DNA from: Poronia punctata
Taxonomy: Eukaryota > Ascomycota > Sordariomycetes > Xylariales > Xylariaceae
Direction of reading: 5' to 3'
DNA length: 64,000 nt
NCBI GenBank assembly: GCA_022579005.1
Contig: MU401521.1
Location: forward strand, 62,001-126,000
The notes under the pieces are model-generated. The model was not told where the DNA came from, did no database searches, and worked only from the letters and a program-made list of their open reading frames with translations. The translations under genes and the position numbers were made by a program. Below, in pieces: positions 36,302 through 48,168 of this stretch. Every line of letters begins with the position of its first letter. Position 1 is the stretch's first letter.

Positions 36302-37135
36302 ATGGACTCGTCTCTTCCATTAGAGGATGTTTCTCCCCGGCCTATTGAGGTCCCAACCAGTCTGAGGATCGAAAATCTCGCGCCCGAGACGCTGCAACTT
36401 ATCATGATGAACAGTGCAATCACAGAGTTGGTGGTGGTTGAGGACGGAAAATATGAATTTTTAAGGGACCGAGAGCCGATCACCATCGATCATGTGGTTT
36501 CCCTCAGGTTCGCTGAGGCCAACTATAATAAGTGGAATTTTGAACGTATCGTTTCTTATTTCCCAAACCTACGCCGTCTCAGCTGGAACCGTCCGTATTC
36601 CCAAGACGGATATGAAAACTTCTCGGACCTGGGAACTATACTTAACGAATACGGGACCCAGCTTGAGTATCTCGAGCTGTCTGATGAAACTGAGCGGGTG
36701 TTCGAAGTGCCTATCGGAAGCCTTGCCGGCATGTCGAACCTAAAGCATCTCGTCACGGATCTCCACCTGCTGACCGGATACTTGCCCCCTCCATTTCCGG
36801 ACTGGGCAGACTTGGAATTGGACGAGCCGCCTTATATGGAGGAACCACCCGACGAAGATAGGCTGGAGGGCTGGTCCCTGGAGGACATTCTCCCTTTCTC
36901 ACTGGAAACACTAGAGATTACTATGTGGGATGGGTACTTCATCGCATATTATTTGCCGTATGAGAATTTTTGTGGAAAGGTCTCCCGTCTCGTGTGCAAT
37001 CCGCGGTTCTCACAATTGAAACGGATCGTCGCCCCCAAGATGAAACAAGTTGCCGCTACGCTTCAAATGTTCAAACTCGGAGACGGCCGATGGACATACT
37101 GTCCAACTGAGAAGTGCCTCATCCGTCGCGAATGA
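36302..37135 (+). CDS. LRR-like / F-box-associated hypothetical protein
   Basis: A 277-residue acidic protein that I do not recognise as a named family. The middle has leucine-rich-repeat-like phrases: VVSLRFAEANYN, FPNLRRLSWNRPYS, TQLEYLELSDETE, MSNLKHLVTDLHLL and FSLETLEITMWDG. They are spaced as in the LRR part of fungal F-box proteins, but no N-terminal F-box is visible in the annotated part. There are no transmembrane segments and no signal peptide. The first ATG of the open frame is used; in-frame sequence continues 22 codons upstream, and spliced leader exons may add more (see 35313-36301). It could be a lineage-specific member of an expanded F-box/LRR family. Confidence 0.55.
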   Translation: MDSSLPLEDVSPRPIEVPTSLRIENLAPETLQLIMMNSAITELVVVEDGKYEFLRDREPITIDHVVSLRFAEANYNKWNFERIVSYFPNLRRLSWNRPYSQDGYENFSDLGTILNEYGTQLEYLELSDETERVFEVPIGSLAGMSNLKHLVTDLHLLTGYLPPPFPDWADLELDEPPYMEEPPDEDRLEGWSLEDILPFSLETLEITMWDGYFIAYYLPYENFCGKVSRLVCNPRFSQLKRIVAPKMKQVAATLQMFKLGDGRWTYCPTEKCLIRRE

Positions 37136-38075
37136 GAAGTGGCTTTGAACCCTGCCTGGTTGACTTTCTGAGTTAGCATTGGGGGGAATACTCTTGTCCA
37201 CCAGGGTTTCTGGTTGAGTGACGTATTCTGGTCTTGTGGACTGGTCTGCATGAAGAATGACAGCAAGACTTCACAATACGTGCGATGGCAGAGACTTTTC
37301 GCTTTCCCTAGTCGCATATTAGATGCAACCTCTATCCGCCTACCTGTGACCGTGAGCAGAGGCTGGAATAGATCGACAGGAATCAGGTTTTACGTTTTGA
37401 GTGGGATGGTATCGTTTGATATTACTGAGGTGGAATGGTATGAGATAACAGTCTGGCCGTCTTCACTTTCGGATTGATCTTGATAGATGAATGTTTATCA
37501 TGGGGCTTTTATGGATTCGTATCTCCTCTCACGGTTGGTTTCTTTGCAAATTACTTGCATTGCCAACAGAGGGATTAGTCTATCGAGGGTTTCATAAGCA
37601 GACATATAAAACCAATGAGAGTTTTCCCACAGCATCTCCCTAAGTGTCTTTGCATATTTCAGGGAATATCTGAAGGCAAGCTGGCTGCCAAAGATGACAT
37701 GCACGTACGAGTACTCGTAGATGCTCAAGCTGCCCCACTCAATCTTTTTGGCGTGGGGAAGGGTCCCCTTATCATCTCCACCTGCTCGCTCAATCGCCTT
37801 ATCACACAACAAGGAGCCCACAGCCCATTAAAATAATTCAGCCACACTAGAAATCTCGAGCCCCCACATCGCATTCTCCCCGTGGTGCACCCAATCTCCC
37901 GAGGCGCAGTAGGGTTTTCTAGCCCTCCAAAAATTTTGCCGAAAGTGCGGGTTTGGCCTGGTAAGTGCAACTACCTTATCACCTGGGAATTTCTGGTGCC
38001 TCAATCTGGAGACATTGACGACCCGCGACAAGTTTACTTTCCCACCACTCCCCATCTTGGTCGCAGTCAGTCACA
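37136..38075. promoter_or_regulatory. Intergenic region including the eL13 promoter
   Basis: The overlapping palindromic pair TACGAGTACTCGTA lies at 37706-37719, the only doubled copy of that word. Near 37907-37926 the sequence GTAGGGTTTTCTAGCCCT contains a TAGGG half-site of the kind found in fungal ribosomal-protein promoters (Tbf1-like), about 150 bp before the eL13 ATG. CAGTCACA, the fission-yeast HomolD box, occurs immediately before the ATG (38068-38075) but is too close to act as a core promoter. I see no other gene. Confidence 0.4.
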
Positions 38076-39244
38076 ATGGTATGTTCCATCTCTCCGTCGG
38101 GAGATTCTGCTTCGGAAGATATTTTGAATTGGTCACTGACGTTATTTCCCGAATACAGGCGATCAAGCACAACAACCAGATTCGTACGTTACCATACCCT
38201 CCTTCTCCTCCTCCTCCTCCTCCAGTCCGACCTCTACGCGAATAAACTCATGCTAACGGATATACAGAAAAGAACCGTACGCTACCCCATCCCGAGATCT
38301 CGATAATGAAGCGAAAATCGACATGGAACGATCGATCGCCCGAATGCACCAGGTGACTGACAATATGAGCAGATTTCCGAAAGGATTGGCAAAGACGGGT
38401 GCGATGCCACTTCGATCAGGTACGCTACGCAGAAGGATACCCCCGGGACCATTTGGAACGAAAGAGAATGGAGATATGGTCTTGGAAAGATCAACTTGGA
38501 ACGTTATTCTGACCTGGATTCTTTTCGCGAATTAGCCCACCAAGAAGATCGCTCGTCGCAAGGCTCGTGCCGCTAAGGCCGCTGCTCTTGCTCCCCGCCC
38601 CGTCGACAAGCTACGACCCGTTGTCCGATGCCCGACCATCAAGTACAACCGCCGGGTCCGTGCTGGCCGTGGTTTCACCCTCACTGAGCTGAAGGTAATT
38701 TGAACCTACCGATCTAGGTTGCGCGAGGAACCAGTGAGCCAACGCAGCAGTTTCGAGGGCAGCTCTGTTGCTTTCGAAATGCTGGCTTAGTCGCTCATTG
38801 AGTCTCGTCTGATATATTGCGGCTATCTAACACATCATATAGGAGGCTGGTATCCCCCGCCTTGTGGCTCCTACCGTCGGTATCGCCGTCGATTTCCGCC
38901 GCCAGAACCTCAGCGAGGAGTCTCTCGCCATCAACGTGGCCCGCCTCAAGGCCTACAAGGAGCGCTTGATTGTGTTCCCCCGCAAGGGCGCCAAGCACCC
39001 CAAGGCCGGTGACAGCAAGGACATCGACCTCAGCCAGACCCAGACCGTTTCCAACGTCAACTCTACCCTGCCCATCGTCCCCGTCGTCGAGGGCGTCACC
39101 GAGATCAAGAAGAGCGACATGCCCGCTGCCGTCGAGGGCGGTGCCTACAACCTGCTCCGCAAGGCGAGAAGCGACGCCAGACTCAAGGGTACACGGGAAA
39201 AGCGGGCCAAGGACAAGGCCGAGGCCGAGGCCAACAAGAAATAA
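38076..39244 (+). CDS. RPL13: 60S ribosomal protein eL13
   Basis: Six coding exons: 38076-38078 (ATG only), 38159-38183, 38268-38276 (9-nt microexon), 38373-38419, 38536-38694 and 38843-39244. They give 214 residues, the normal size. The joined protein reads [18 protein letters not shown], then [40 protein letters not shown] and a Lys/Ala-rich tail [15 protein letters not shown]. The microexon AAAAGAACC supplies Gln-Lys-Asn at the position where yeast eL13 has ILKNHFRK. Skipping it stays in frame but would delete three residues beside the conserved NHFRK. The microexon and its two neighbours use GTACGY donors and AG acceptors. Five introns (80, 84, 96, 116 and 148 nt) crowded at the 5' end are typical of fungal ribosomal protein genes. 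Confidence 0.93.
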
Positions 39245-39939
39245 GCGCGAAGACACGGGGGACGAGAATCCTGAAGGAAGGACTGCACGGGAGTACTACG
39301 GACGGGCATTCTTTAAGGGGTTTTCTTGCTTTCGTCGGGTTGTTTGTGTCGTCGGTTGCTGGATGGTCATGGTCGGTCGGCTCTTGCGGGTTACGCTCTC
39401 GGTCCATGTGTTTCTGCCCGTCTCTGCGTGTGTTAAGTATACCAGCAAGCAGGTCAGTGACGAGAGAGAGACGGAAACCTCGCATCAACGAAAAAAACGG
39501 ATATGAATAATGGTTTACCATGCCATATGACTTAGACCTTGAGGCAAAATGTTGCGTCTTTCCGGTTTGCTTTTAGGTGGTAACGCAATGGTAAAATAAA
39601 TGGACAAAAAGAAAGCATAAAAAAACAACTCACTCTTGCGTTCTTGATTCAGGGATGTGAAATGTATCGTTCCGTATCTACTTTTCTCATTTGACAAGCA
39701 AGGACGGACGTATCTAATCCTCTTGGCGAGTATATCTCTCTTCCTTAACTCTACTGCGGACGGATTGCAAACCATAAAAGTCTAGCTCGGACTATCCTTC
39801 TTTCCATCGTCTCCTTTTGCGTCTTAGCTCTCTCTCTATTTACCTAAGCACACACACTCTTCTAACTTTACCACTTCCTATATTATCACTCTATGCTTGC
39901 CCACCACCCGAGTCGGACGATTCGAGGAAAGAATGAGAT
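39245..39939. other. Convergent intergenic region
   Basis: 3' flanks of RPL13 (+) and the SmgGDS-like gene (-). A pyrimidine-rich stretch lies at 39790-39890. No gene seen. Confidence 0.55.
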
Positions 39940-42308
39940 TTAATTCTCGTTCTGCTCACGCAATAGCTGTCGTCCGCTCTCACGCAGGAGCTTGTCAAAA
40001 GTGTTCAGCACGTCCGATGGCGGCAGTTTCTCGTCCCCATCACTTTTTCCGTCTCTATCTGCTTTCTCTCCGTGGCCCTCTTCAGCAGTAGCGGGATAGT
40101 GGCGCAACAGGTTAGCTATGAGAACAAGGGCGTTCGACCGGTCGATTTCCGCCGTCGTGCGCGGGGTGCCCGCAGCGCTTTTTGCGGATGGATCCGTGGC
40201 GTTTATAGCTGCTACCGGGCCCGAGACTGACGGCCTGGGTTCGGAACTTCCCTCGAGTGCGGAAATGATGGTCGCTGATTCGTGGTCTTTGGTAGCGGGT
40301 GGAGGAGAGTCGGTGATTTTGTCGCTGGGTGTTTCTCCAGTCACGGCTGCCACTATTACTGCTGCGGCCTCTGAATGATGCAGGATGTGGGCTATGGCTT
40401 GGGCGCCCTCGGGCGTGCGGGCCATCAGGGCGAAGACAAATAGGGCGTCGGATCGCAATACGGGAAACTTGGTTTGTGTTGCCAGGCGGAGTATAGCGTC
40501 TGTGATGCCGGGGTGGCTGTGGTAGAATGCCTCCAGAGGTGTAGTATTTGAGGATGACAGGGAAGGAGATGAGGGAAAGGGCGGTGGAAGTAGGGTATCC
40601 GGGTTCGCATCGGTGTGCAAAATGCGACAGACTGCTGCGGCCGTCCTAGCCGTCTCCATCTGCATAGGTTCTTGATCTGAACGTTTGCACACGTCCAAGA
40701 TGATTTGCAGTCCCGTGCGGGTACCGGGTTCCTGTTTCGAGGATGTGGAATCACCATCGGGAGGTAATGGCCGACATATTAACTCGACGTTCTCGCGACA
40801 CCCAGTGACGAGTAGCCTGGCCAGAGACACAGCGTCGAACTGGACCTGGGGCTGAACATCAGTATCCCAGATGCGCGGCAACAGGGGTGCGGTGAAAAGG
40901 CCGGCCTGGCCAATTAACGCTTTGTTCTGCCGGGCGATGGCTAGGTTCTTGAGGAAACCAAGAATGGAATGTTGAAGGCCTGCCTCGCCCTCCTTCCCGC
41001 CCTCTAGGGTGGCAATCAGCGGTTTGTGGATCGAGCATTTGTGTACAAGGTAGATACACTTGTCGTCAGAACGAGCTACGTTGCCTAGAACAAGGCAGGC
41101 TGCTGACTGAAGTTGGGACACAGGTTCTGATATCCACTGCTGGAGCTCTCGCACCAGATCGCCGTCTATTGGACACGGCGAGGCAAATAGCGGATGTGCC
41201 GACAGATCAGCTAGTGTCTGTATGAAGGTTGCTTGTACCTGTTTATGCTGTGCCTGGTCCTCTTCGCTCATCTGAGATCTATCGAGGCCTGTACAAGTCT
41301 TGCGAAAAGCCGCCAGGGCCAACTTGGCGGCATCTGGAGCCTGCAAGAAGGTCTCCTGATACTTCTCCTGGGCAAGGTAGGTGAGTGCCACCGAAACCTG
41401 TAAGAGAAAGTCCTCGACATCAACAGGCGAGGACTGGTTATTGGCTTGAACAAGTAGGACAGATGGAGTGGTGGGATCTACGAGATTGGTCTCGGGTTCT
41501 GCGTCGCTGCTTTTAGCAAGTTCCCATGCCGTACGCAGTCTGATGTATCATGAGTAAGGGGTGTGGATGAAGGCTGTCATACCTTGTGTTGCTACAAATC
41601 CAAGAAGCTTGTAGATAAAGCTCGTCAGAGAGGCTGCATCTTCTGCCCTGGGGCCAGTTAAAAGGCTGACAAGCTCTGGATTTATCCCGGCTTTATAAAG
41701 AGCTTTCTGTGCTGGCTCTAACCTGGTGTCAGCCTTTATCACATGAACAAGCCAGCGGGAGAAGCCTCGAGAATAGGGGCCGACCCAGATTCGTTCGATG
41801 TTTGTTCTTACCAAAGTCGACACCGACGTTAAAGAGGACAGAAATGATGATTGGTAATATGGAGTCGTCATTCAGCATAGCAACAAGGCTTGGTATACAG
41901 CCAGAGCTGACAACCCTCGCTCTATTCTCATCTAGGATCGATCAATTAGGCGCCCTTCTCACCGCACAGTATGTGGCATCAACAAAGGTTTGCCGACTGA
42001 CCTTGATCTGCCGACGAGTTGCCTATTATGCGGAGGCATTGAACGACAAGGCTAGGTCTCAAGCCTTGAGTGGAAACGATAGAACAGAAGAGCTCAAGAA
42101 GGCCGGAATCTCCCAAAGGGATCCGTACCGACTCGTCTCGGGCAGCATCTCCAAGCCTCTGGGCTAAGAGGTCGAGTTCTGGCGAGTCCGGCTCTGCATT
42201 CCAGACGGCACGGGCCTCTTTAGCTACTTGGAGGAGGCTTTCCGTCAGCGATGCCTTATCTTCCGTAGCCAAGTTGTTCTTCAAAATATCGTCCGCGCGA
42301 GATAACAT
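39940..42308 (-). CDS. Armadillo-repeat GTPase GDP-dissociation stimulator (SmgGDS/RAP1GDS1-like)
   Basis: SmgGDS proteins are all-armadillo-repeat scaffolds that bind prenylated small GTPases (Rho, Rap) and promote nucleotide release or trafficking. Exons 42308-42002, 41931-41812, 41717-41583 and 41498-39940 give 706 residues with phase 1 at each junction. Family-like stretches are PSLVVQCLRIIGNSSADQDENR, ARVVSSGCIPSLVAML, PIIISVLFNVGVDF, EPAQKALYKAGINPELVSLL, AACLVLGNVARSD, HSILGFLKNLAIARQNK and FPVLRSDALFVFALMARTPEGAQ. The start is the first in-frame ATG after an open but ATG-less stretch, so a short upstream exon is possible. For intron 3 an acceptor at 41499 gives VATQEPETNLVDP; a nearer AG (about 41540) would leave only a 43-nt intron and break the frame. 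The Ser/Pro/Glu-rich part near residues 590-640 is probably disordered. Confidence 0.8.
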
Positions 42309-44772
42309 CTTGGCGTTTTTACCTGAAGCTCCGACTGGAGACACAAGTACAGTGTGAAGAGTGAAGAGGAAGTCCCCAGTTATGTACCACCTCTATCTCA
42401 GCTTCAGCCCGAGTTCGAACAGCCAGAAAGGGAAGAACGATAGACGATGTAGATTTCTTCCCATTCATCTACCATGAGTTCACGATGGCTTAGGTGGAAG
42501 TCGCAGCCTTACAAGCAAACAAGTGTTAGGTATCTCACGGTGTCCGTTCAGATTCATACAGTAAGTTTGAATGGATACATAGTAGATACGGTCCAAATAT
42601 TGTGCTTACAGTACGGCGTGAATCCGAAATAGGTGCAACTGCCCCGCATTTGATAGGAATTTGACGGTGTTGTCCACACGGTACGATATATCCAAGCATC
42701 GATGAACACACCAACAAGCTCCCCACAAAAATGTACATGTAGGTAAGGATTCCCAAGGTCTCTTCTTTTTTACCAAGCACCTGCAAGAAGTTGTCTTTTG
42801 ATGACCAATTCTTCCATACTCACCTCCTTGTGGTCTAGGCATTGAAAGGATGATGACCTTTCTCTGTAAATCTGATACCAGGGCTAGGGCTGGACCGGGA
42901 AAGAGAGCAACCATTTAGGATAGGGTACAATCATCATCAGAAGGCAGGTTCGCCCGTCATGGGATAGTTGCCCGTCCTATAAGGCAAGAACGACCGCTAT
43001 TCGTGGTTATCCACTTGACGTGTAAAATCTTTTGATGACACAAACTCAAGGGATTTATGACCCTGGCTCTTTCCTGTGAAAGACGGCCAGACAAGTTGAA
43101 GTTGAACGACAAGCAACAAAATGTCTTGGTTAAAATCTGGATATGCCCGGTATAATGTGATTATAATAGGATTCGTCTACAAAAAAGTTACTTGCAGGAT
43201 TATATAGGTCATACGTCAAGGTTACTAGTAGCACACCTTTCCTCAACTCTCTGCCGCCAGGAACAATCGCGGCGGTGTCCGATATTGATCCTCTTTCGCC
43301 CGAGTTCAATAGGCCGAGAACAAAAACAACACACCGATGGTAGCTTCTCAGTAGGACGCTTCAGCCTTATGTGGTTACTCGATCTCAAGACAACTTCATT
43401 AACTTCATACAACGAAACTGAGACTCTCCTCCCTCAACAGCAAACCGAAACCTGCATATACCATGCCCATCGACATCAGTCATTTAAGAGACACGGTCTG
43501 TGGAACAAAGTATTTCCCAACCCGGTTCCACCCTTGATCCATTCATCTCGAAAGCATCCGGCATTCAACGGGTGCTTACCAAGGTCGAACGCCTCGTACA
43601 ATTCCAGGAAAAGCTTCGACGAGGGATGGACGGTCCTACAAGATAACCAAATGAGACAAAGTATATTAGGCTTGCTTCCCCCGAAAGGTAAAGAGGCACC
43701 CTGAAATCAAGCTATAAAATTATACCCCATGTCAACCAGGGAAGAACAGCGAAGACGATGTCTCTGTGCACCCATCTACGGGTTCAACAGGTTGACGAAG
43801 GGTAAATCCGTGACCAACATGTCACACGGATGACAACCTAATAACCTGCCCACGGTACCTCAGGTACTCAGTCCGCATAACGGTTAGTTACAGGTAACGT
43901 GTGTGAGAGGGGAGCCAGCGTCGTTTGTCTTAGATGGAGATGAAGGGGTCGTCGTTGCTAAGATGACCACAACAGCCATGTTCCCTCTACACCGATACAA
44001 GTTTATACACGCATTATCCATATCTCATCAGGCCTAGCAACTCAACGCTACTCATCAGTCTGAGGTTTGGGATAATCGTACGGTTCGTACAGCAATCGAG
44101 CATCATTTGCAACTCCCAAAATTACGAGCTGGTGCACATGGTGCGATTCACCGAGCTCATGAAACGACGGGAAAGCTCAGTTGGTCACCATAACACCATA
44201 ATTCGATGGGGCTCTTCTGGTCCGTCTCAACAATAAAACTTCACTCACCCAGCGTCATTTGATGTTTCAGTAGGGGCCGAAGTGGCACCTAGTAATTTCC
44301 GGCGAACCTGCTCCGTGCGTTCTGTGCGGCTCTGTGCGACAGTAGCTCCGCTCTCTCTGGGGCAAACAGGTTCGGTTTGGAAGTTTTTCTGTGACACCAA
44401 AGGTGAAGGCAGGGACAAGGTGAGCAAAAGCCGTACCTTGGCCTACCCTCGGTCGCTTGTATGAGAAGAAGAATGGCCAGAGGAAATTTCCCATCCAACT
44501 GGAAAATACAGGCACATCCACGCGGTGTAGGTAAATGAGCTCGTCCCACCACTTTGCTCTATTAGGTACGACATGTTGTGAGTGAGCATATTTGCTGGGT
44601 ATTTTATGTAGGTCTATAAAGGGACCACTCTCGCCGTCTTGAAACGCTCACCCTACACTGTTCTCCGTCGTAGAAAGGTAACCGCTCCGTCTTCCTCCTC
44701 CTTCACCTGGTCGCTCGTTTTATACCTAATACAAAACCAAGTCACTCTTTAATTTTTTGTTCAATATTCAAC
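42309..44772. other. Divergent 2.5-kb intergenic region
   Basis: It lies between the SmgGDS-like gene (-) and the GPI-protein gene (+). A 170-codon open frame (43192-43704, +) lacks an ATG start, splice support and recognisable similarity, so I do not call it a gene. Otherwise I see nothing specific. The last 150 bases are pyrimidine-rich and should be the GPI-protein promoter and leader. Confidence 0.5.
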
Positions 44773-45737
44773 ATGGTCTCCAACAGAGTCTTGGCCGTCA
44801 TCGGCCTCGTCGTGCCCGTCCTGGCGAACACGCCTCTAGGCTATGGATATGGGGGAGATATGGACACCAGTCTCCCATCTGCGATCATGCCCGTTACCGT
44901 GACGGACTCGATCACCCTGACCAAGTCTCTCACCCTCACCCAGACCAAAACGGTGACCCTATCCGTGGCGTGCACCTCGGAGACAGAGGCAGAGACGGCG
45001 TCGGAATCGTTGTTGACGGTGTCGGCGACCGAGACGAGCACAAGCAGCCAGGCGTCTATCATTCGCACCACCCTTACCAACAAGAGCACCCTCACCATTT
45101 CAGTTCAAGGGCCATCTACAAAGACTCTGACGGGGCCCGAATCGTACCCAACACAGTCGGAATCCGAGCTGGAGACGTCTACTACTACCGTCAGCGATTA
45201 CACCACGGGGACGGCCGATGCGACCGGTTTTCCCAACGGCATGTCATCTCACGTCACGGCCTCGGTTCCCGCCGTGACCGTCACCGCTACTGGTAGCGGA
45301 GTTTTACCTCCTATCAACGGCACCACTACCTCGTGCGAGTCTGCTTATAGTAAGTTCACAGATATCGTCTCTTTTTACCACGAAACCATTTCAGATTCGA
45401 ACTAACAGGCGTTACTTTAGCTACCGGCGACGTAGATGGCGTCACCGCCTCGGAAGACCTCTCCACAAGAAGCACAAGCACCCTCACCAGCACCTTGATC
45501 GTTTCCGTCCCCGTCCCCGTCTCCGTCTCCGTCTCCGGCCCCGGCGGTCGCAGCTCAGCCGTTGGGGGCGCCACGGGAACATCGGGTATCGTGGTTACGC
45601 ACACTGCTTCTTCAAGCATTCCCTACCCTACCATCCCCACGTCGATGGGCCGGACCGCGGCAGACTTCAAACTCGTCGGTGTCGTGGGGTTGGGGGTGGT
45701 TTCCCTTGTCTTTGCATTCGCTGCTGGGTTGATTTGA
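44773..45737 (+). CDS. Ser/Thr-rich GPI-anchored cell-surface protein
   Basis: Exons 44773-45349 and 45421-45737 give 297 residues; the 71-nt intron has GTAAGT, an ACTAAC branch point and TTTAG, joined in phase 1. The N terminus MVSNRVLAVIGLVVPVLA is a signal peptide. The mature part is dominated by Ser and Thr (VTVTDSITLTKSLTLTQTKT, TSTLTSTLIVSVPVPVSVSV), as in heavily O-mannosylated wall proteins, with only two Cys residues. The C terminus has a hydrophobic stretch, LVGVVGLGVVSLVFAFAAGLI, after a small-residue/charged spacer, the pattern of a GPI-attachment signal. I recognise no catalytic domain. A role in wall or surface structure is inferred from composition. Confidence 0.78.
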
Positions 45738-45767
45738 TTTGATCAGACCTGATCAGATCTGATCTTA
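45731..45767. terminator. Repeated TGATCAGA-type palindromes at the 3' end of the GPI-protein gene
   Basis: Overlapping TGATCA/AGATCT palindromic units (GATTTGATCAGACC, TGATCAGATCTGATCTT) start at the stop codon and run ~35 bp. They can form alternative small hairpins in the 3' UTR. A role in 3' end formation is a guess. Confidence 0.3.
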
Positions 45768-47504
45768 TCTAACCTAGACTAAGAGTTAGGGCAAGGTGGA
45801 TTCGGGGTTGATGACAATATGTTTTATGTCTTTTACATTCTTCCACGACAACTCGTTTTAATGACAAGGGACAAGGTACGGTACGGTACGGTTGGGGAGG
45901 CCGGGGCACTTTACGAGATACAAATCATCCAGTTTCAAGTATTGTCAGTCATAACGTGCCTGGGCAGGTTTTAATAAATGTCCATCTATTCAATTCTTTT
46001 GAGGTATTGAACTACCTACATAGCGTACTTTGTTAATTATATCTTAACCTTGGGCTTGATGTTTCTGCTTTCAAAACTTTATAATGTGCATTTGTGGAGT
46101 TGACTTTTGCTCATTTTCGAAATAATGACACAAAACTCTGGTTACTTGGAGACTACGAGTAGGTATATCCGTCTTGATCAACTCTTGACGTGGATATTCC
46201 TGATCAGGAGGCTGTCTTTATGGAGGTGATGATATGTCGGCGTCATTGTTGTCAGATGTTGACATGGCGCCGGGAACCCAGTAGCTAAGGTACATAGGAA
46301 AAGTCGGCAATCGGCGATAGGTATTTTGTGGTTGCCAATGGTCTTGTAATTTTACAGTGCAGAAAACATCCGTCGGATGGATAACGGATGCGTAGTATAT
46401 GGCTAAAAACCCTTGTGCAAGTCAGGATAGGACAGGACGGGCAAAGTACTCGGATGTAGCGGTTTACGCAAGTATAGATGTGGACAGCAGTCCATCAACC
46501 ATGCGAGGTAAGCGTAGCGGCAAGCATTTTGTACGCTCCTCCAAGTCATACGGTGACGAACCTACCTATGTTGGAAAAACACCCACGATACATTGAATGT
46601 CGGCATAGGTACATACAACCATGAGAGCAGACGACTGACCACCATCGCCAATAACAATCAGACACAAAATAACATCTTCCTCACGCCACCACATAAAGTG
46701 CCGGAAACGCAATGAAAACGAGTTTTTCTTTTCCCTCAGGAAATAAAATCAAAAATTCTGGAGTCTGGGACACACAAGGCATCGACAGAAGGCGACGAGC
46801 AACCGCGCTGTGCAATGCAGGCTCGTAAAACAACCCTGAGGAAGAGGATTACTTGAGCCCTCTTCACTCCCTCCAAGGTAAGTATGAAGAAGAGAAGAAG
46901 GGAAAAGTAAGTAAAAAGGTGGGAGGGAGAAGGGGTTTATATAGATGGTTTGCGGGGCGGTGAGGGGTGGCAGAAAAGGTTGGGAGGGAAGGGACAGGGC
47001 TGACTACCTAGGTTAGGGCGGTGAATGGGAAATGGGAAATGGAAATCGGGAAGGGGTTATTGATTGATTGAACGAATGAAGTGGTCAATAGGGCAGGAAC
47101 GATTGATAATGCGAGAGATTGTATTGACACTGTCTTCTAGCTAGGAAGGAGTAGGTTGTCCGGCTGCTGGTCTAGGCTACAACGTGAGCAAACTTAAAGG
47201 CAGGAGCAATTGAAAACAAGGTTTTAACTTTTACGATAGACAAACATTGGACAGGTTCTAGCATGATCTATGTACAAGCAACTAAATATAGGAAGTAGTT
47301 GACATTACCTAGGAAGGCCTAAATAAGGTTGCTACAACATAACATGTGTTTACAAGTACTGTAATATATGTCATGGGTTAATGATATCTGCAATTGAGAT
47401 GAATGATGCAGGACAAGGCAACAATGTCTAGCATGCTACTTAAAACAATAGTCCCGCTCTCCGATCTCTCGTTATAAAGACTTTTAACATCCCTGACCAT
47501 CAAT
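45768..47504. other. Intergenic region before tRNA-Lys
   Basis: No supported gene. A short GGTAC repeat (GGTACGGTACGGTACGG, about 45884-45901) and one TACGAGTA word (46154-46161) are present. The stretch 46860-47080 is G/A-rich. Confidence 0.5.
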
Positions 47505-47605
47505 GCCCTGGTAGCTCAATTGGTTAGAGCGTCGGACTTTTATATGTTTCTACTATTAACATGTCTGACATCCGAAGGCTGCGGGTTCGACCCCCGCCTG
47601 GGGCG
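47505..47605 (+). tRNA. tRNA-Lys (UUU) with a 27-nt intron
   Basis: The cloverleaf folds by eye. The acceptor stem is GCCCTGG with CTGGGGC (two G-U pairs) and discriminator G at 47605. The D arm is GCTC/GAGC, the anticodon stem TCGGA/TCCGA, and the T arm GCGGG-TTCGACC-CCCGC. The anticodon loop CTTTTA puts UUU at 34-36. An intron at 47543-47569 sits at the canonical position after base 37. It is a nuclear Pol III gene, with internal A box (TAGCTCAATTGG) and B box (GGTTCGACCCC) and a T-rich tract after the gene. It decodes AAA, and AAG by wobble. Confidence 0.93.
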
Positions 47606-48168
47606 CATCTCTCAGATTTTCTTTTGTCACTTTGTTTTTTTCCCTGCTGGTTGAAAACGTCGACGGTCCCCTGTAAACAATTTTTTAAGCTGTTGTTGGG
47701 GTTTATAATGGTAATAACGTCTAGATCAAATGTCCTCCGGGACAAACCAAGTCAATCAAACCACTTGGCTCACTGTGTTTAAACTTTAACGTCCTCTGGA
47801 CTTAATCTTCTTATGGCTATTTGGTTTGATGCCTTCCTTGCGATGACTTCAAGCTCCGGTCTACGGAAGGAATGGCCCCTATCTCCGGGTCCGGTAACAT
47901 TCACCAAAGGCTACCTACGGCCACATGATGTGGTAAACTCGCAATGACTTATTCAGTAACTACTTACCTACTGTTCAACGTATTCATCAGTCGGTCTCTG
48001 TGTGCAACAAAAATATTGCCATGCCTCATTATGGTCAAAATATTTACATGAAGAAGAGGTATCCATTTATTGAGTGTGCGTCGTGTCTGGAAGCTGAGTA
48101 GGTAGATGGGATCGGCCTAGGTTAAACCCTAGGTATCGTCCCGCCTTTCCTACTCTTCTTGATTTTGT
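47606..48168. other. Intergenic region between tRNA-Lys and the esterase gene
   Basis: T-runs near 47615-47642 could terminate Pol III transcription of the tRNA. Otherwise I see nothing. Confidence 0.5.

Noticed and set aside
36302..37135. Calling the LRR-like protein an F-box protein
   Set aside because: LRR-like phrases are visible but no F-box motif is present in the supported coding part.
41540..41583. A 43-nt intron 3 in the SmgGDS-like gene
   Set aside because: Too short for this genome and out of frame; the acceptor at 41499 gives an 84-nt intron and a continuous frame.
43192..43704. 170-codon open frame on the plus strand in the SmgGDS/GPI-protein spacer
   Set aside because: It opens with a non-ATG codon, has no splice or promoter context, no coding-like composition and no recognisable family.
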